This document shows positions 36,370 through 45,056 of a stretch of 64,000 nucleotides of DNA, piece by piece. The stretch is from Desulfobacula sp. (GTDB taxonomy: Bacteria > Desulfobacterota > Desulfobacteria > Desulfobacterales > Desulfobacteraceae). The stretch lies in NCBI RefSeq assembly GCF_030145145.1, contig NZ_JAQYWD010000009.1:88453-152452 (forward strand), given 5' to 3'. Made by a program: the position numbers and the translations under genes. The notes beneath the pieces are model-generated. The model made no database searches and had not been told where the DNA came from. It was given only the letters and a program-made list of their open reading frames with translations. Position 1 is the first letter of the stretch; each line of letters starts with the position of its first letter.

Positions 36370-37829
36370 TGAAAAAAAATATGGCTGTCTTTGGCACCGG
36401 TTCTGATGTGGGGAAAAGCATCATTGCGGCCGCCCTTTGTCGGTCCCTTGCGGACAGGGGGGTGACGGTTGCTCCTTTCAAGGCCCAGAACATGTCCAAC
36501 AACTCGGGCATTACATTGGAAGGCCTGGAGATGGGACGGGCACAGATTGTCCAGGCCGAGGCAGCAAAAATTGTACCCCATGTCGATATGAATCCCATCC
36601 TTTTAAAACCGACAGGGGAGAGCCAGTCCCAGGTGATCCTTAACGGAAGGGTTCATGGGGATCATACGGCCATGGCATACCATAAAAACAACGGATTCTA
36701 TTTCGAAAAGGCGTGTGAGGCCTTTGACAGACTTTCCCGGACCCATGACCGGATCATCCTGGAAGGCGCAGGATCCTGTGCCGAAGTCAACCTGATGCCC
36801 AATGACATTGTGAATTTTGCCATGGCAGAATATGCTGATGCAGATGTTATCCTTGTGGCGGATATCCACAGGGGGGGGGTATTCGGGCAGATTATCGGCA
36901 CCCTTGCGTGTCTGCCACAACCGTATCGGGACAGGGTAAAAGGATTTATTATCAACCGGTTCCGGGGAGATATCACCCTGTTCAAGGATGGCGTTGACTG
37001 GATTGAAAAACAGACAAAGATAAAAGTGCTGGGTGTTCTACCCTGGTACACCCATTTTAAAATTGATGCTGAAGATTCTGTTGAAATTGAAAAATGTAAT
37101 GATTTTGAGGGGTTTCGTAAGAACCTGCCGGCGATCGGTATCATCCGGCTGCCCCATATTGCCAATTTCACTGATTTTCATGGGCTGTCAAAGATAAAAA
37201 CGATTCAAACCATTTTTTTTGACAACCCGGATCATCTGTCCAAATTCAGCGTGGTGATTATCCCGGGATCAAAAAATACCCGGGCAGATCTTGACTGGTT
37301 AAAACATCATTTCCAAGGCCCCTTGGAAAAATACCTCCGGGTAAACGGGTGTGTTTTCGGCATTTGCGGTGGATATCAAATGCTGGGTGAGTTTGTTGAT
37401 GATCCTGATGGGCTTGAAGGCACACCGGGCCGGTCCATGGCTTTGGGTTTTCTGCCGGTTCAGACGGTATTAAAAGCTCCTAAAACAACGACCTTGAGTG
37501 ATTTCCAGTGGGATAATGTTGCGGGTAAAGGGTATGAAATCCATATGGGGGATACCTGTTTAAGTGGGGGAACATCCCTGCTGGCTGTCAATTCCAGAAA
37601 TTCCATCCCCTGCACGGACACAGATGGCTGCCAATCTGAAACCGGCAGGGTGGCCGGAACCTATATGCATGGGTTTTTTGATTCTCCCCAAATATTATCA
37701 AAATGGTTAACCACCCTGGGAGTGGATATTCATTTTTCCCCGGCAGATATGATATCGGTAAAAGAAAGAGACTATTCCCTTTTAAGGGAACATTTTGAAT
37801 CCCATATTGATATCAGTGAGATGATTTAA
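36366..37829 (+). CDS. cobQ: Cobyric acid synthase (glutamine-hydrolysing)
   Basis: The 487-residue CobQ/CbiP amidates adenosylcobyrinate a,c-diamide at four positions. The N-terminal dethiobiotin-synthetase-like domain has GTGSDVGKSIIAAALCR and PFKAQNMSNNSGIT; the C-terminal glutaminase domain has VFGICGGYQMLGE with the nucleophile Cys and the His of GTYMHGFFD. Full family length. The ATGATGA overlap with cobO shows translational coupling. Other cobalamin genes are not in the window. Confidence 0.95.
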   Translation: MMKKNMAVFGTGSDVGKSIIAAALCRSLADRGVTVAPFKAQNMSNNSGITLEGLEMGRAQIVQAEAAKIVPHVDMNPILLKPTGESQSQVILNGRVHGDHTAMAYHKNNGFYFEKACEAFDRLSRTHDRIILEGAGSCAEVNLMPNDIVNFAMAEYADADVILVADIHRGGVFGQIIGTLACLPQPYRDRVKGFIINRFRGDITLFKDGVDWIEKQTKIKVLGVLPWYTHFKIDAEDSVEIEKCNDFEGFRKNLPAIGIIRLPHIANFTDFHGLSKIKTIQTIFFDNPDHLSKFSVVIIPGSKNTRADLDWLKHHFQGPLEKYLRVNGCVFGICGGYQMLGEFVDDPDGLEGTPGRSMALGFLPVQTVLKAPKTTTLSDFQWDNVAGKGYEIHMGDTCLSGGTSLLAVNSRNSIPCTDTDGCQSETGRVAGTYMHGFFDSPQILSKWLTTLGVDIHFSPADMISVKERDYSLLREHFESHIDISEMI

Positions 37830-37846
37830 ACAGGAACGAATCCGAA

Positions 37847-37924
37847 CAGCAATTCACAATATGGCGATAACGCAAACCTGCCCCACTGTCCGACAAGTAT
37901 TGCGTTTTATAATGAGAATTGCTG
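37847..37924. repeat. Palindromic element, deletion derivative of the 44235-44394 copy
   Basis: The right 60 bases (from CGATAACGCAAACCTGCCCC to ATAATGAGAATTGCTG) closely match 44335-44394, and the left end CAGCAATT pairs with the right end. The left arm of the inner hairpin is missing. The junction falls at ATAAC, a short direct repeat present on both sides in the full copy, so recombination or slippage across it explains the loss. Confidence 0.75.
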
Positions 37925-38014
37925 GAATCCAAATGAAATCGTTTACTTTATGCTGGAAATTCTTTATCGTTAGGAAAAAATAGCTTTTTAATCCAAAATT
38001 TAAGAGAAAAAACT

Positions 38015-40282
38015 TTGGAACAACAGAACCAAATCCCATCCCTGGCTGAGCTTGCCCTGCAATACGGTACGATTAATAATGAACAATTTGCCTATATCCA
38101 TGGCTTATCTGCCCCAAATGCCAAACAAGATAACAAGATTGGCTTTGACCACTTGCTCTTACACCACGGGATTGCCACCGGATACCAGGTCGGACTGCTA
38201 AAACTGATTCAAGAATATCTGATCATCAGGAAACGCGGAGAAGCGTTTGGTAAAATTGCCATAGAAAAAGGATTTGCTGCACCGGAAGATGTCATCAAAG
38301 CGCTTGAACATCAGAAAAAAGAATTCAAACGGGCCAAGATCAAACGATTGATCGGTGATATCCTGGTGGAATCCAGGGTCCTGACAATTAAACAGAAAAA
38401 CGTGGTCCTGAACGAGCAGATATCGTTGAATATCCAGGCGGAAAAAATTTTTGTTCTAGATGAATCTGATCAAACAGGTTCGGATGAAGACAGGTTCATT
38501 GAGAACGGCATACCACTGTCAACGTATGAAAAACAATTTTTAAAAATAAAAGGGCTGGACCAGAAATTTGCCCAACGGATTATTGAAAAAGGCTTTAGTT
38601 CAAAGCGACAAGTCAAAATTGTCCAGAAAGTCCAGGAAGAGGCATTTGAAAAAGCGCATACAATTCGGATTCTTGCTGATATCATGATTGAATTCAAATA
38701 TTTAACAACAGATCAGAAAAACCGGGTAATCAAAGAACAGGACCGGATTGAAAAAAATGGTGGGGGCTTAACCATACCCGGTGTCCATGTCCGGATTTGC
38801 AAGGATCAAATGGTGGCGACCATTCATATCAGCAAAGATTTGGCAGATGTTCGTCTGGCGGATATCAAACAGGCACTTGACTCGATGGGAATCCAGTATG
38901 GCATTTACCCGGATGCTGTTCTTCAATGCAACCTTGACCTGGGAAATGATTCGTTTGTGGCCGCAAACCAAGGGTTTTCGCTGGAAAATTTGGAACATGC
39001 AACGCCTGTTTATCATTTTGATTCAGACAAAAAAGAAGTGAAAGTCAAAAAAGGGGCGCCTTTGGCGGAAGTCCATTTTGGAGGAGACGCGTATTTTGGA
39101 AAAGATCTTTTTGGAAATCGGGTTGAACACCTCAATGGGAAAACATTACGCTTCAGGTGTGCCAGCGGCGCCCGGCTTTCACGCGATGACACAAAGGCCC
39201 TGGCGGATAAAACAGGGATTCCGTCCCTGTCTATTGAAAGAAAACTATATGTGCATTCATTGATTAACATTTTGGAAGATGCAGATCTCAAGTATGGACC
39301 TATTGAATCCTATGCGAATTTAACCGTTTCAGGTGTGTTAACCGGTGCATATCCTGTAACCGCCGGACAGATTAATGCCCGGGAAATCAGAGGGGCTTCC
39401 ATTGATGCCCTCGGCTGTGTCAGGTCCCATATTGGGATAACCGATGCGGTCATCCGGACCCAGGGAGATGTCCATGCCAGATATCTTCATCATTGCAGGA
39501 TCGAAGCCTTTGGGAATGTCTATATTGAAAATGAAATTATTGATTGCCAGATCTTATGCAGCGGCAAAATAGATTCCGGCCATTGCCGGGTTATTTCTTC
39601 AATCCTGTATGCGAAAAAAGGGATTGAACTTGCCGGAGCCGGAAGCAACAGAACAAAAGCATGTATCCTTGGTGCCGGAAGTGAGCATCATCTGCTTGAA
39701 AAAGTCAGACAAATTGATTTTGAAATAAAAAAAATCACACAACCGCTGGATGAATTGCAAGAAAAACGGGATGAAAAAGATCGTTATGCAAAAAAGCTTT
39801 TCCGAAAAATGATCGAGTTAAAAATTTTTCACGACCGTGCAAAAAATAAAAAGCAAAAACTTGCCAATGAATTTAAAAGTAGAAAAAAAGCGTTCACAAA
39901 AAAAGAATTGAAAAATCTTGTGGCGCTGATAAGCAATTTTGACAACAAAATGACGTCTTCTATTTCCTCTCTAAAAATTTTGAACGAAAAAAAAAAGGAA
40001 TGCGAACGGGAGAAAAAAATCATTAAAATCAAAATTGAAACCCTGAGTCCAAAAATAAACACGGCAGTTTCAGGTCTACAAATGGACAAGTTTTTATTCG
40101 TTGAATGGACTAGGCAACAGGAGAATATTCCTCAAATAAAAATAAATCATAAACTATTTCCCGGAACTATTTTGAAAGGAATTTTTTCATCATTGAAAAT
40201 AGAGAAAGACGTGAATAATTTTTTAGCCGTTGAAAGACATCCGTCAACAGCGGATGGACAAATGGTGATCCAAAAATTCTAA
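38015..40282 (+). CDS. FapA/DUF342 family beta-helix protein with N-terminal helical repeats
   Basis: The 755-residue protein has a C-terminal two-thirds typical of the FapA (flagellar assembly protein A, DUF342) family: GGGLTIPGVHVRI..., a right-handed beta-helix region (about 410-560: YANLTVSGVLTGAYPVTAGQINAREIRGASIDALGCVRSHIGI type rungs), then a Lys/Glu-rich coiled coil (about 570-695). The N-terminal 250 residues hold three units like FGKIAIEKGFAAPEDVIKAL, IGDILVESRVLTIKQKNVVL and LADIMIEFKYLTTDQKNRVI, resembling the small helical MshEN/GspE-N module. No flagellar genes are nearby. It starts with TTG; the ribosome-binding site is weak. It converges with thpR, overlapping by four bases. 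Confidence 0.8.
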   Translation: MEQQNQIPSLAELALQYGTINNEQFAYIHGLSAPNAKQDNKIGFDHLLLHHGIATGYQVGLLKLIQEYLIIRKRGEAFGKIAIEKGFAAPEDVIKALEHQKKEFKRAKIKRLIGDILVESRVLTIKQKNVVLNEQISLNIQAEKIFVLDESDQTGSDEDRFIENGIPLSTYEKQFLKIKGLDQKFAQRIIEKGFSSKRQVKIVQKVQEEAFEKAHTIRILADIMIEFKYLTTDQKNRVIKEQDRIEKNGGGLTIPGVHVRICKDQMVATIHISKDLADVRLADIKQALDSMGIQYGIYPDAVLQCNLDLGNDSFVAANQGFSLENLEHATPVYHFDSDKKEVKVKKGAPLAEVHFGGDAYFGKDLFGNRVEHLNGKTLRFRCASGARLSRDDTKALADKTGIPSLSIERKLYVHSLINILEDADLKYGPIESYANLTVSGVLTGAYPVTAGQINAREIRGASIDALGCVRSHIGITDAVIRTQGDVHARYLHHCRIEAFGNVYIENEIIDCQILCSGKIDSGHCRVISSILYAKKGIELAGAGSNRTKACILGAGSEHHLLEKVRQIDFEIKKITQPLDELQEKRDEKDRYAKKLFRKMIELKIFHDRAKNKKQKLANEFKSRKKAFTKKELKNLVALISNFDNKMTSSISSLKILNEKKKECEREKKIIKIKIETLSPKINTAVSGLQMDKFLFVEWTRQQENIPQIKINHKLFPGTILKGIFSSLKIEKDVNNFLAVERHPSTADGQMVIQKF

Positions 40283-40863
40283 CGTTTAAACGGTGCAGAA
40301 AAAAGAAATTTATGAACGGCACCGGATGAGGTTAATTTACTTTGATAAAGCGTGATCTCAGAAATTGAAAAATCATCAGATCGAATATTTTTAAACGCTT
40401 GCAGGAGTCGGGCCATGGTTTTGGCACAAACGGGTTTTTTTATCCGGGCCAGGGTCAGGTGAGGGAAAAATTTTCCAGGCTCCCTTTTGAATCCCAGGTC
40501 CCTGGTAAGGGTGTCTTCCAGGCGGGTGGCAAGTTTTTCCAAAACATCTGTCTGTCCCTTTGTCCCGGACCAGATGACCCGGGCATTTTTTATGGACGGG
40601 AAAACCCCGATCCCTGATGCGTACATAGTATGAATCGGTATGCCTTCCACGGCTTGGGTCATGGCATTTTTGATGCGCTCAATTTCACGGAGTCTTACAT
40701 TTCCAAGAAACGTTATTGTTAAGTGCATCGTGGCCGGCCGTTGCCACGATGCCTTGATACCGGATTTTTTTAATTGTGTCTGAAGATCCTGTAACCACTT
40801 GTTTATCCGGTTTGGAAGGGAAATGGCAATGAACGAACGGATATGGGGGGTGTCATTTTTCAT
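40279..40863 (-). CDS. thpR: RNA 2',3'-cyclic phosphodiesterase (2'-5' RNA ligase family)
   Basis: The 194-residue protein has the two HxT motifs of the 2H phosphoesterase family, HLTITF near residue 47 and HLTLAR near residue 136, with the N-terminal RSFIAISLP strand. ThpR opens 2',3'-cyclic phosphates or joins tRNA halves in vitro. Its ATG shares one base with the stop of the upstream MoaD-like gene (TAATG arrangement), so the two are coupled. Confidence 0.9.
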   Translation of the reverse strand: MKNDTPHIRSFIAISLPNRINKWLQDLQTQLKKSGIKASWQRPATMHLTITFLGNVRLREIERIKNAMTQAVEGIPIHTMYASGIGVFPSIKNARVIWSGTKGQTDVLEKLATRLEDTLTRDLGFKREPGKFFPHLTLARIKKPVCAKTMARLLQAFKNIRSDDFSISEITLYQSKLTSSGAVHKFLFSAPFKR

Positions 40864-41147
40864 TATAAATGTTTGTTTTTGAAGCCCAGCAGTACCCTGT
40901 AAGGCCCAGGCGTTCCCGGCGGCACCAGGGCCACCCGGTCATTTTCCTGGAGTATCGTATCAAAGGAGGCCACTTTTCCATTTATAAACACCACCTCAAC
41001 CTCTTCAGGCATCAATTGAACCTGGCGGATTAAATCTGCTGCACAACTTCCCTTATTCACTTTTAAGGTCACATTGGCATATTCAATGTGCTTTTCCTTC
41101 AATTTTTTTTGTAGAAATGAAAAAGCATTAAATGTGATGTTCGGCAT
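40863..41147 (-). CDS. MoaD/ThiS family ubiquitin-like sulfur carrier
   Basis: The 94-residue beta-grasp protein contains the MoaD-like strand pattern and EVVFINGKVASFDTILQENDRVALVPPGTPGPYRVLLG. Genuine MoaD/ThiS carriers end in a Gly-Gly; here the chain continues past GPYRVLLG to KNKHL, without terminal GG. It is therefore probably a divergent carrier or a structural relative linked to tungsten/molybdenum enzymes. AAAAGGGGGC precedes the start. Coupled with thpR. Confidence 0.75.
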   Translation of the reverse strand: MPNITFNAFSFLQKKLKEKHIEYANVTLKVNKGSCAADLIRQVQLMPEEVEVVFINGKVASFDTILQENDRVALVPPGTPGPYRVLLGFKNKHL

Positions 41148-41171
41148 ACATGCCCCCTTTTATTTGTGCTT

Positions 41172-41253
41172 GGGCTCAGGCCTTCTTTATGGCACTTTTT
41201 ACCCGTCTGGTCATGAAATAAAGATGAAAAGTACTATAAAAAAAGCCTGACCC
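41172..41253. repeat. Second copy of the inner palindromic element
   Basis: GGGCTCAGGCCTT at the left and AAAAGCCTGACCC at the right are imperfect inverted repeats. The 30 bases 41191-41220 match 651-680 at 29 of 30 positions. Unlike the other copies no outer hairpin is visible. It lies upstream of the divergent MoaD-like and histidine-kinase genes. Between 41254 and 41456 nothing else was recognised. Confidence 0.8.
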
Positions 41254-41456
41254 TGTCCGTTAAAATCGAAAATGTTATGGTTTATAATATAAGGTATCTT
41301 CCGGATTCACAATGATTTTTAAGTGTTTGTCCAACCCTTTGCTGGTCAGCCAACAGATGGCTGCAAGTTTATCAACTCTTTTTAAACCCCAGTATCCGTT
41401 AAATGGTCTGTGTAAATTTATTGATAAAATTTAGTCATACCGGTATAGTTATTTTC

Positions 41457-43574
41457 ATGCGACTGCGAATCATCATATTGATTTTGGCCTTGTTTGTAAT
41501 TTTATCGGCTTCAACCGGCGGATTTTTATATTACTACTCTTTTCGGAAAGTGGCATTTCAAAAAACAGAAGCCAATGCAAGGTCCAGACTCGAACTGTTG
41601 ACCGATCAACTATCTTCTTATCTTTCCGAATATATCAGACCCGTCAAGACCCTTTCCATGATCAAAGAATTACAAACCGTATTGAACGATACTAACCTGG
41701 ACACGATTTACGCAGCAAACAGGATTCTTGACAAGTTTACAACATCCCTGGAGATTCAAGTCAGCTATCTCATGGATAAAAATGGAATCACCTTATGCTC
41801 CAGCAATCGAAATGCCCACGACAGTTTTGTAGGACATGATTTTTCTTTCAGGCCTTATTACAAAAAGGCCATCAATGGTATCCCGTCAACTCTCCTTGCC
41901 CTTGGCACCACTTCCCAAAAAAGAGGGGTTTATTATTCTCACCCGGTGGTTGATGAAAACACCCGTGATATCCTTGGGGTGGCTGTCATAAAGGCCTCGG
42001 TGGAATTTGTTGAAACAAAGCTGTTTTCCACGTCCGATGACATTCTTCTTTTTGTCGATCCACAGGGTGTTATTTTTATCTCAAACAAGGAGGAGTTGAG
42101 GTTCAAGCTTTTATGGAAGCTGAACGAAGAAAAAATCAGTGTACTTGAGAATTCGCGACAATTTGGGAATGGCCCCTGGGCCTGGACAGGGTTTTCTAAA
42201 AATCAATCCCAGGACGTCGTCAATAAAAGCAATGTTCGATACCTGTTTACAAGCCTTAATGTCCCCCATTATCCGGATTGGGCAATTATTAATTTAAGAA
42301 ATTATAAACAAATGGAAAGCCAGGTATTAAAACCCTTTGTCAGGGTCATCGGACCGGTGATTTTTTCCGTGTTAATCCTGACCGGTATTCTGGTGTTCAC
42401 GCTTTACCAGTTGGGAATTCATGAAATCACAAAACGGAGAAAAGTAGAAAAGGAACTCCGGCTCAGCGAAGAAAGATACCGACATATCTATCATAAAACC
42501 CCGGTCATGCTTCACTCAATTGATATTGAAGGCCGGATTATAAGGGTTTCCGATCACTGGGTGGAGGTAATGGGCTACAAAAGGGAAGAAGTCATTGGCA
42601 AACTCCTTATCCATTTTTTTTCACCGGAATCAAAGAAATATGCCCTGGATGTTATATTCCCCAGATTTTTCAGCACAGGGTTTTGTAAAGATGTTCCCTA
42701 TACCTATGTGAAAAAAAATAACGAAACCCTGGATATTCTGCTGTCCTGTTACGGGGTCAGGGATGAAAATGGTGATATTGTCAGATCGCTGGCGGTGAGT
42801 GTGGATGTAACGGAAAAAAACCGGACTCAGCGAGACCTCCAGGTTGCCAAGGAAAAGTTGTCGCAATATTCCTATGACCTGGAACAGCAGGTTACCAAGA
42901 GAACCCTTCAGCTTGAAAAAACCAGGGATAATTTGAAAAGCCTTTCTAAAAACATTATTGCCTCCCAGGAAAGGGAAAAAGCCACCGTTGCAAGGGAACT
43001 TCACGATCATTTAGGCCAGGTGCTGACGGCCCTCCGCATTGATGCGGTATGGGTTGAAAAATATGTAACCCATATTGATGAAATCGCGGGCAAAAGGACC
43101 GGAAAAATGTGTTCCCTAATTGATGATACTATTAATGATGTCCGGGACATGGCCTATCGCTTAAGACCCCGAGTACTGGATGACCTGGGGCTGGCCGATG
43201 CATTGGAATCGCTGCTGTCTGATTTCGAAAAGCGGTCCAATGTGTCCTGTGTCTTCAAGTCCGGCCGGATACCAAAAATAGAGGATACCCTTTCCACCGC
43301 ACTCTACAGGATCGGTCAGGAAGCGGTTACCAACGCCCTTCGCCACTCCAATGCCACCACTGTTACGGTTGAATTGACGACAGATGAAGACGGCATTGTT
43401 TTAATGATACAGGATAACGGATGCGGCTTTGATGTCCGCAATGATAAGGGGTTTAACGGATTTGGTTTGGAGGGAATGATAGAGCGGGCCAATCTTGTGG
43501 ACGGAAAACTTACCATATCTTCTCGACTGTCAGAAGGAACCACCATTCGTTGTAAAGTCAAACTAAAAGGATAA
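41457..43574 (+). CDS. Membrane sensor histidine kinase, NarL-partner (HisKA_3) type
   Basis: The 705-residue kinase has TM1 (about 5-25), an extracytoplasmic Cache-like sensing domain with YLMDKNGITLCSSNR and FVGHDFSFRPYYKKAI (small carboxylate/amino acid sensors of the DctB kind), TM2 (about 300-322), a PAS domain (about 345-455), a coiled coil, and a HisKA_3 domain with His516 in ARELHDHLGQ. The ATPase domain has EAVTNALRHSNA and DNGCGFD, GLEGM. An earlier ATG at 41403 is possible; neither start has a clear ribosome-binding site. The response regulator follows three bases after. Confidence 0.88.
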   Translation: MRLRIIILILALFVILSASTGGFLYYYSFRKVAFQKTEANARSRLELLTDQLSSYLSEYIRPVKTLSMIKELQTVLNDTNLDTIYAANRILDKFTTSLEIQVSYLMDKNGITLCSSNRNAHDSFVGHDFSFRPYYKKAINGIPSTLLALGTTSQKRGVYYSHPVVDENTRDILGVAVIKASVEFVETKLFSTSDDILLFVDPQGVIFISNKEELRFKLLWKLNEEKISVLENSRQFGNGPWAWTGFSKNQSQDVVNKSNVRYLFTSLNVPHYPDWAIINLRNYKQMESQVLKPFVRVIGPVIFSVLILTGILVFTLYQLGIHEITKRRKVEKELRLSEERYRHIYHKTPVMLHSIDIEGRIIRVSDHWVEVMGYKREEVIGKLLIHFFSPESKKYALDVIFPRFFSTGFCKDVPYTYVKKNNETLDILLSCYGVRDENGDIVRSLAVSVDVTEKNRTQRDLQVAKEKLSQYSYDLEQQVTKRTLQLEKTRDNLKSLSKNIIASQEREKATVARELHDHLGQVLTALRIDAVWVEKYVTHIDEIAGKRTGKMCSLIDDTINDVRDMAYRLRPRVLDDLGLADALESLLSDFEKRSNVSCVFKSGRIPKIEDTLSTALYRIGQEAVTNALRHSNATTVTVELTTDEDGIVLMIQDNGCGFDVRNDKGFNGFGLEGMIERANLVDGKLTISSRLSEGTTIRCKVKLKG

Positions 43575-43577
43575 TTC

Positions 43578-44216
43578 ATGATTAATGTACTGCTTGCAGA
43601 TGACCACAGTATTGTCAGGGAAGGCTTGAGAAAGGTGCTGGAAGACAGCAATGAGATTGCGGTGATTGCGGAGGCAGCAGATGGTGAATCTGCCTTGGAT
43701 GAAGCCATAAAGAAAAAGCCCGATGTGGCAGTGATTGATATTTCCATGCCGGGAATGGACGGGCTTGAGGTGGTGAGCCGATTGAGCAGTTACTGCCCGG
43801 AGGTTCCGGTCCTTATTTTAACCATGCACGATGAAGAACAATACGTTATAAGGGCCATAGAAGCCGGTGCCATGGGATATGTTACAAAGCAGTCTGCTCC
43901 TGAGCAGCTGGTGGCGGCTGTCATAAAAATTCATGCCGGTGGACGGTATTTGACAGAAAAGGCCAGTGAAGCATTGGCCCTGAGAGTGATTCGGGGAAAT
44001 AAAAGTCAGACATTGATCGAATCCCTTTCCATGAGAGAGCTTCAGGTTTTGCGAAAACTGGCCATGGGAGCAACCAATAAAGAAGTCGCCATCTCTTATA
44101 ATATCAGCGTAAAAACCGTTGATACCTATCGCGCAAGAATATTAAAAAAACTGAATCTAAGAAATAATGCCGAATTGTCCCGGTATGCCATTCAAAACAA
44201 ATTGGTAGAATTATAA
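43578..44216 (+). CDS. LuxR/NarL-family response regulator
   Basis: The 212-residue protein has a receiver domain with acidic pocket (LLADDHS), phosphoacceptor Asp54 in AVIDISMPGMDG and the switch Thr/Lys (LTMHDE, VTKQSAP), then a LuxR-type HTH (SMRELQVLRKLAMGATNKEVAISYNISVKTVDTYRARILKKL). It is the partner of the kinase just upstream. The convergent TAXI-TRAP genes suggest a regulated transport target, as in dicarboxylate two-component systems, but this is inference. Confidence 0.93.
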   Translation: MINVLLADDHSIVREGLRKVLEDSNEIAVIAEAADGESALDEAIKKKPDVAVIDISMPGMDGLEVVSRLSSYCPEVPVLILTMHDEEQYVIRAIEAGAMGYVTKQSAPEQLVAAVIKIHAGGRYLTEKASEALALRVIRGNKSQTLIESLSMRELQVLRKLAMGATNKEVAISYNISVKTVDTYRARILKKLNLRNNAELSRYAIQNKLVEL

Positions 44217-44234
44217 ATTCAAATCATTAACGAT

Positions 44235-44394
44235 CAGCAATTTTCATTATGGGATAACTAAATCGGGTCAGGCTTGTGTTATTGTGCTTTTGACCAAAAC
44301 CTGAACTATTAAGGGTATAAGCTGACAAAAGTGTCAATAACGCAAGCCTGACCCATTGTCCGACGACTATTGCGTTTTATAATGAGAATTGCTG
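44235..44394. repeat. Nested palindromic element, second outer type
   Basis: Outer inverted repeats CAGCAATTTTCATTAT (44235-44250) and ATAATGAGAATTGCTG (44379-44394) differ at one base from perfect pairing. Inside, GGGTCAGGCTTG (44265) pairs with CAAGCCTGACCC (ending 44354), with further pairing GTTATTGTGCTTTTG to CAAAAGTGTCAATAAC. The inner ends match the inner element at 633-712 although the outer hairpin is unrelated. It ends two bases before the marR stop codon, between convergent genes. Confidence 0.85.
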
Positions 44395-44395
44395 A

Positions 44396-44848
44396 TTAAC
44401 GATTCAATTGTTCGAAATTTGAAAATATTTTATTTAAAATGGTTTTGCACTGGTTCATTTCTTCTGAAGAGATGCCCTGTTCTGCTTCCCCCAACAGATC
44501 AATCACAACAGCAATCAACTCGTCTTTGAAATCTTTGGCTTTATGGGTCAGATAAACCAATTTGCTTCGCTTATCATTTCTGTCTGGAATTCTTAAGACC
44601 ATATTCTTTTTTTCCAGGACATTTAACAACCGCGTAATGGCAGCCTTATCTTTTACCGATATATTGGAAAGCTCCTGCTGGGTCTGACCATCCTTTCGAT
44701 ACAGGTGGACAAGGATGCTCCATTGTTCATAGCTCACGTCAAACCCGGCATCTGAAATTTTTTTAGTCAGCCGCTTAATAATCGATCTTGAAGTGCGCCC
44801 CACTAAATATGCAATAGATGAATCAATAACCGTATCAAATGTGTCCAT
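44396..44848 (-). CDS. MarR-family transcriptional regulator
   Basis: The 150-residue protein has a winged-helix core (SYEQWSILVHLYRKDGQTQQELSNISVKDKAAITRLLNVLEKKNMVLRIPDRNDKRSKLVYLTHKAKDF), including the DKAAITR recognition helix and the DRNDKR wing of MarR. It probably represses a transport or detoxification operon and responds to a small ligand. It is downstream of, and in the same direction as, the TRAP permease but separated by a terminator, so it has its own promoter in 44849-44971. Confidence 0.9.
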   Translation of the reverse strand: MDTFDTVIDSSIAYLVGRTSRSIIKRLTKKISDAGFDVSYEQWSILVHLYRKDGQTQQELSNISVKDKAAITRLLNVLEKKNMVLRIPDRNDKRSKLVYLTHKAKDFKDELIAVVIDLLGEAEQGISSEEMNQCKTILNKIFSNFEQLNR

Positions 44849-44971
44849 ATAAATATATTTTATCTTTAAGTTAAAAGTATTACCAAATCAATGGGGAATC
44901 GTTATCCTGTTTAGATAATATTATATAAAATCGTTGATGTTGCAACTATTTTTTTCATATTCGTGCAAAAT

Positions 44972-45014
44972 AAAAACATCCCCCCTGACAAGAATCAGTG
45001 TCAGAGGGGATGTT
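44972..45014 (-). terminator. Terminator after the TRAP permease
   Basis: On the minus strand AACATCCCCTCTGACA pairs with TGTCAGGGGGGATGTT (one bulge/mismatch), followed by TTTATTTTG. It separates the TAXI-TRAP operon from marR. Confidence 0.85.
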
Positions 45015-45056
45015 GCGTTTTTACAGGTAAACGGGTCTAAATGAATATAACGGTTT

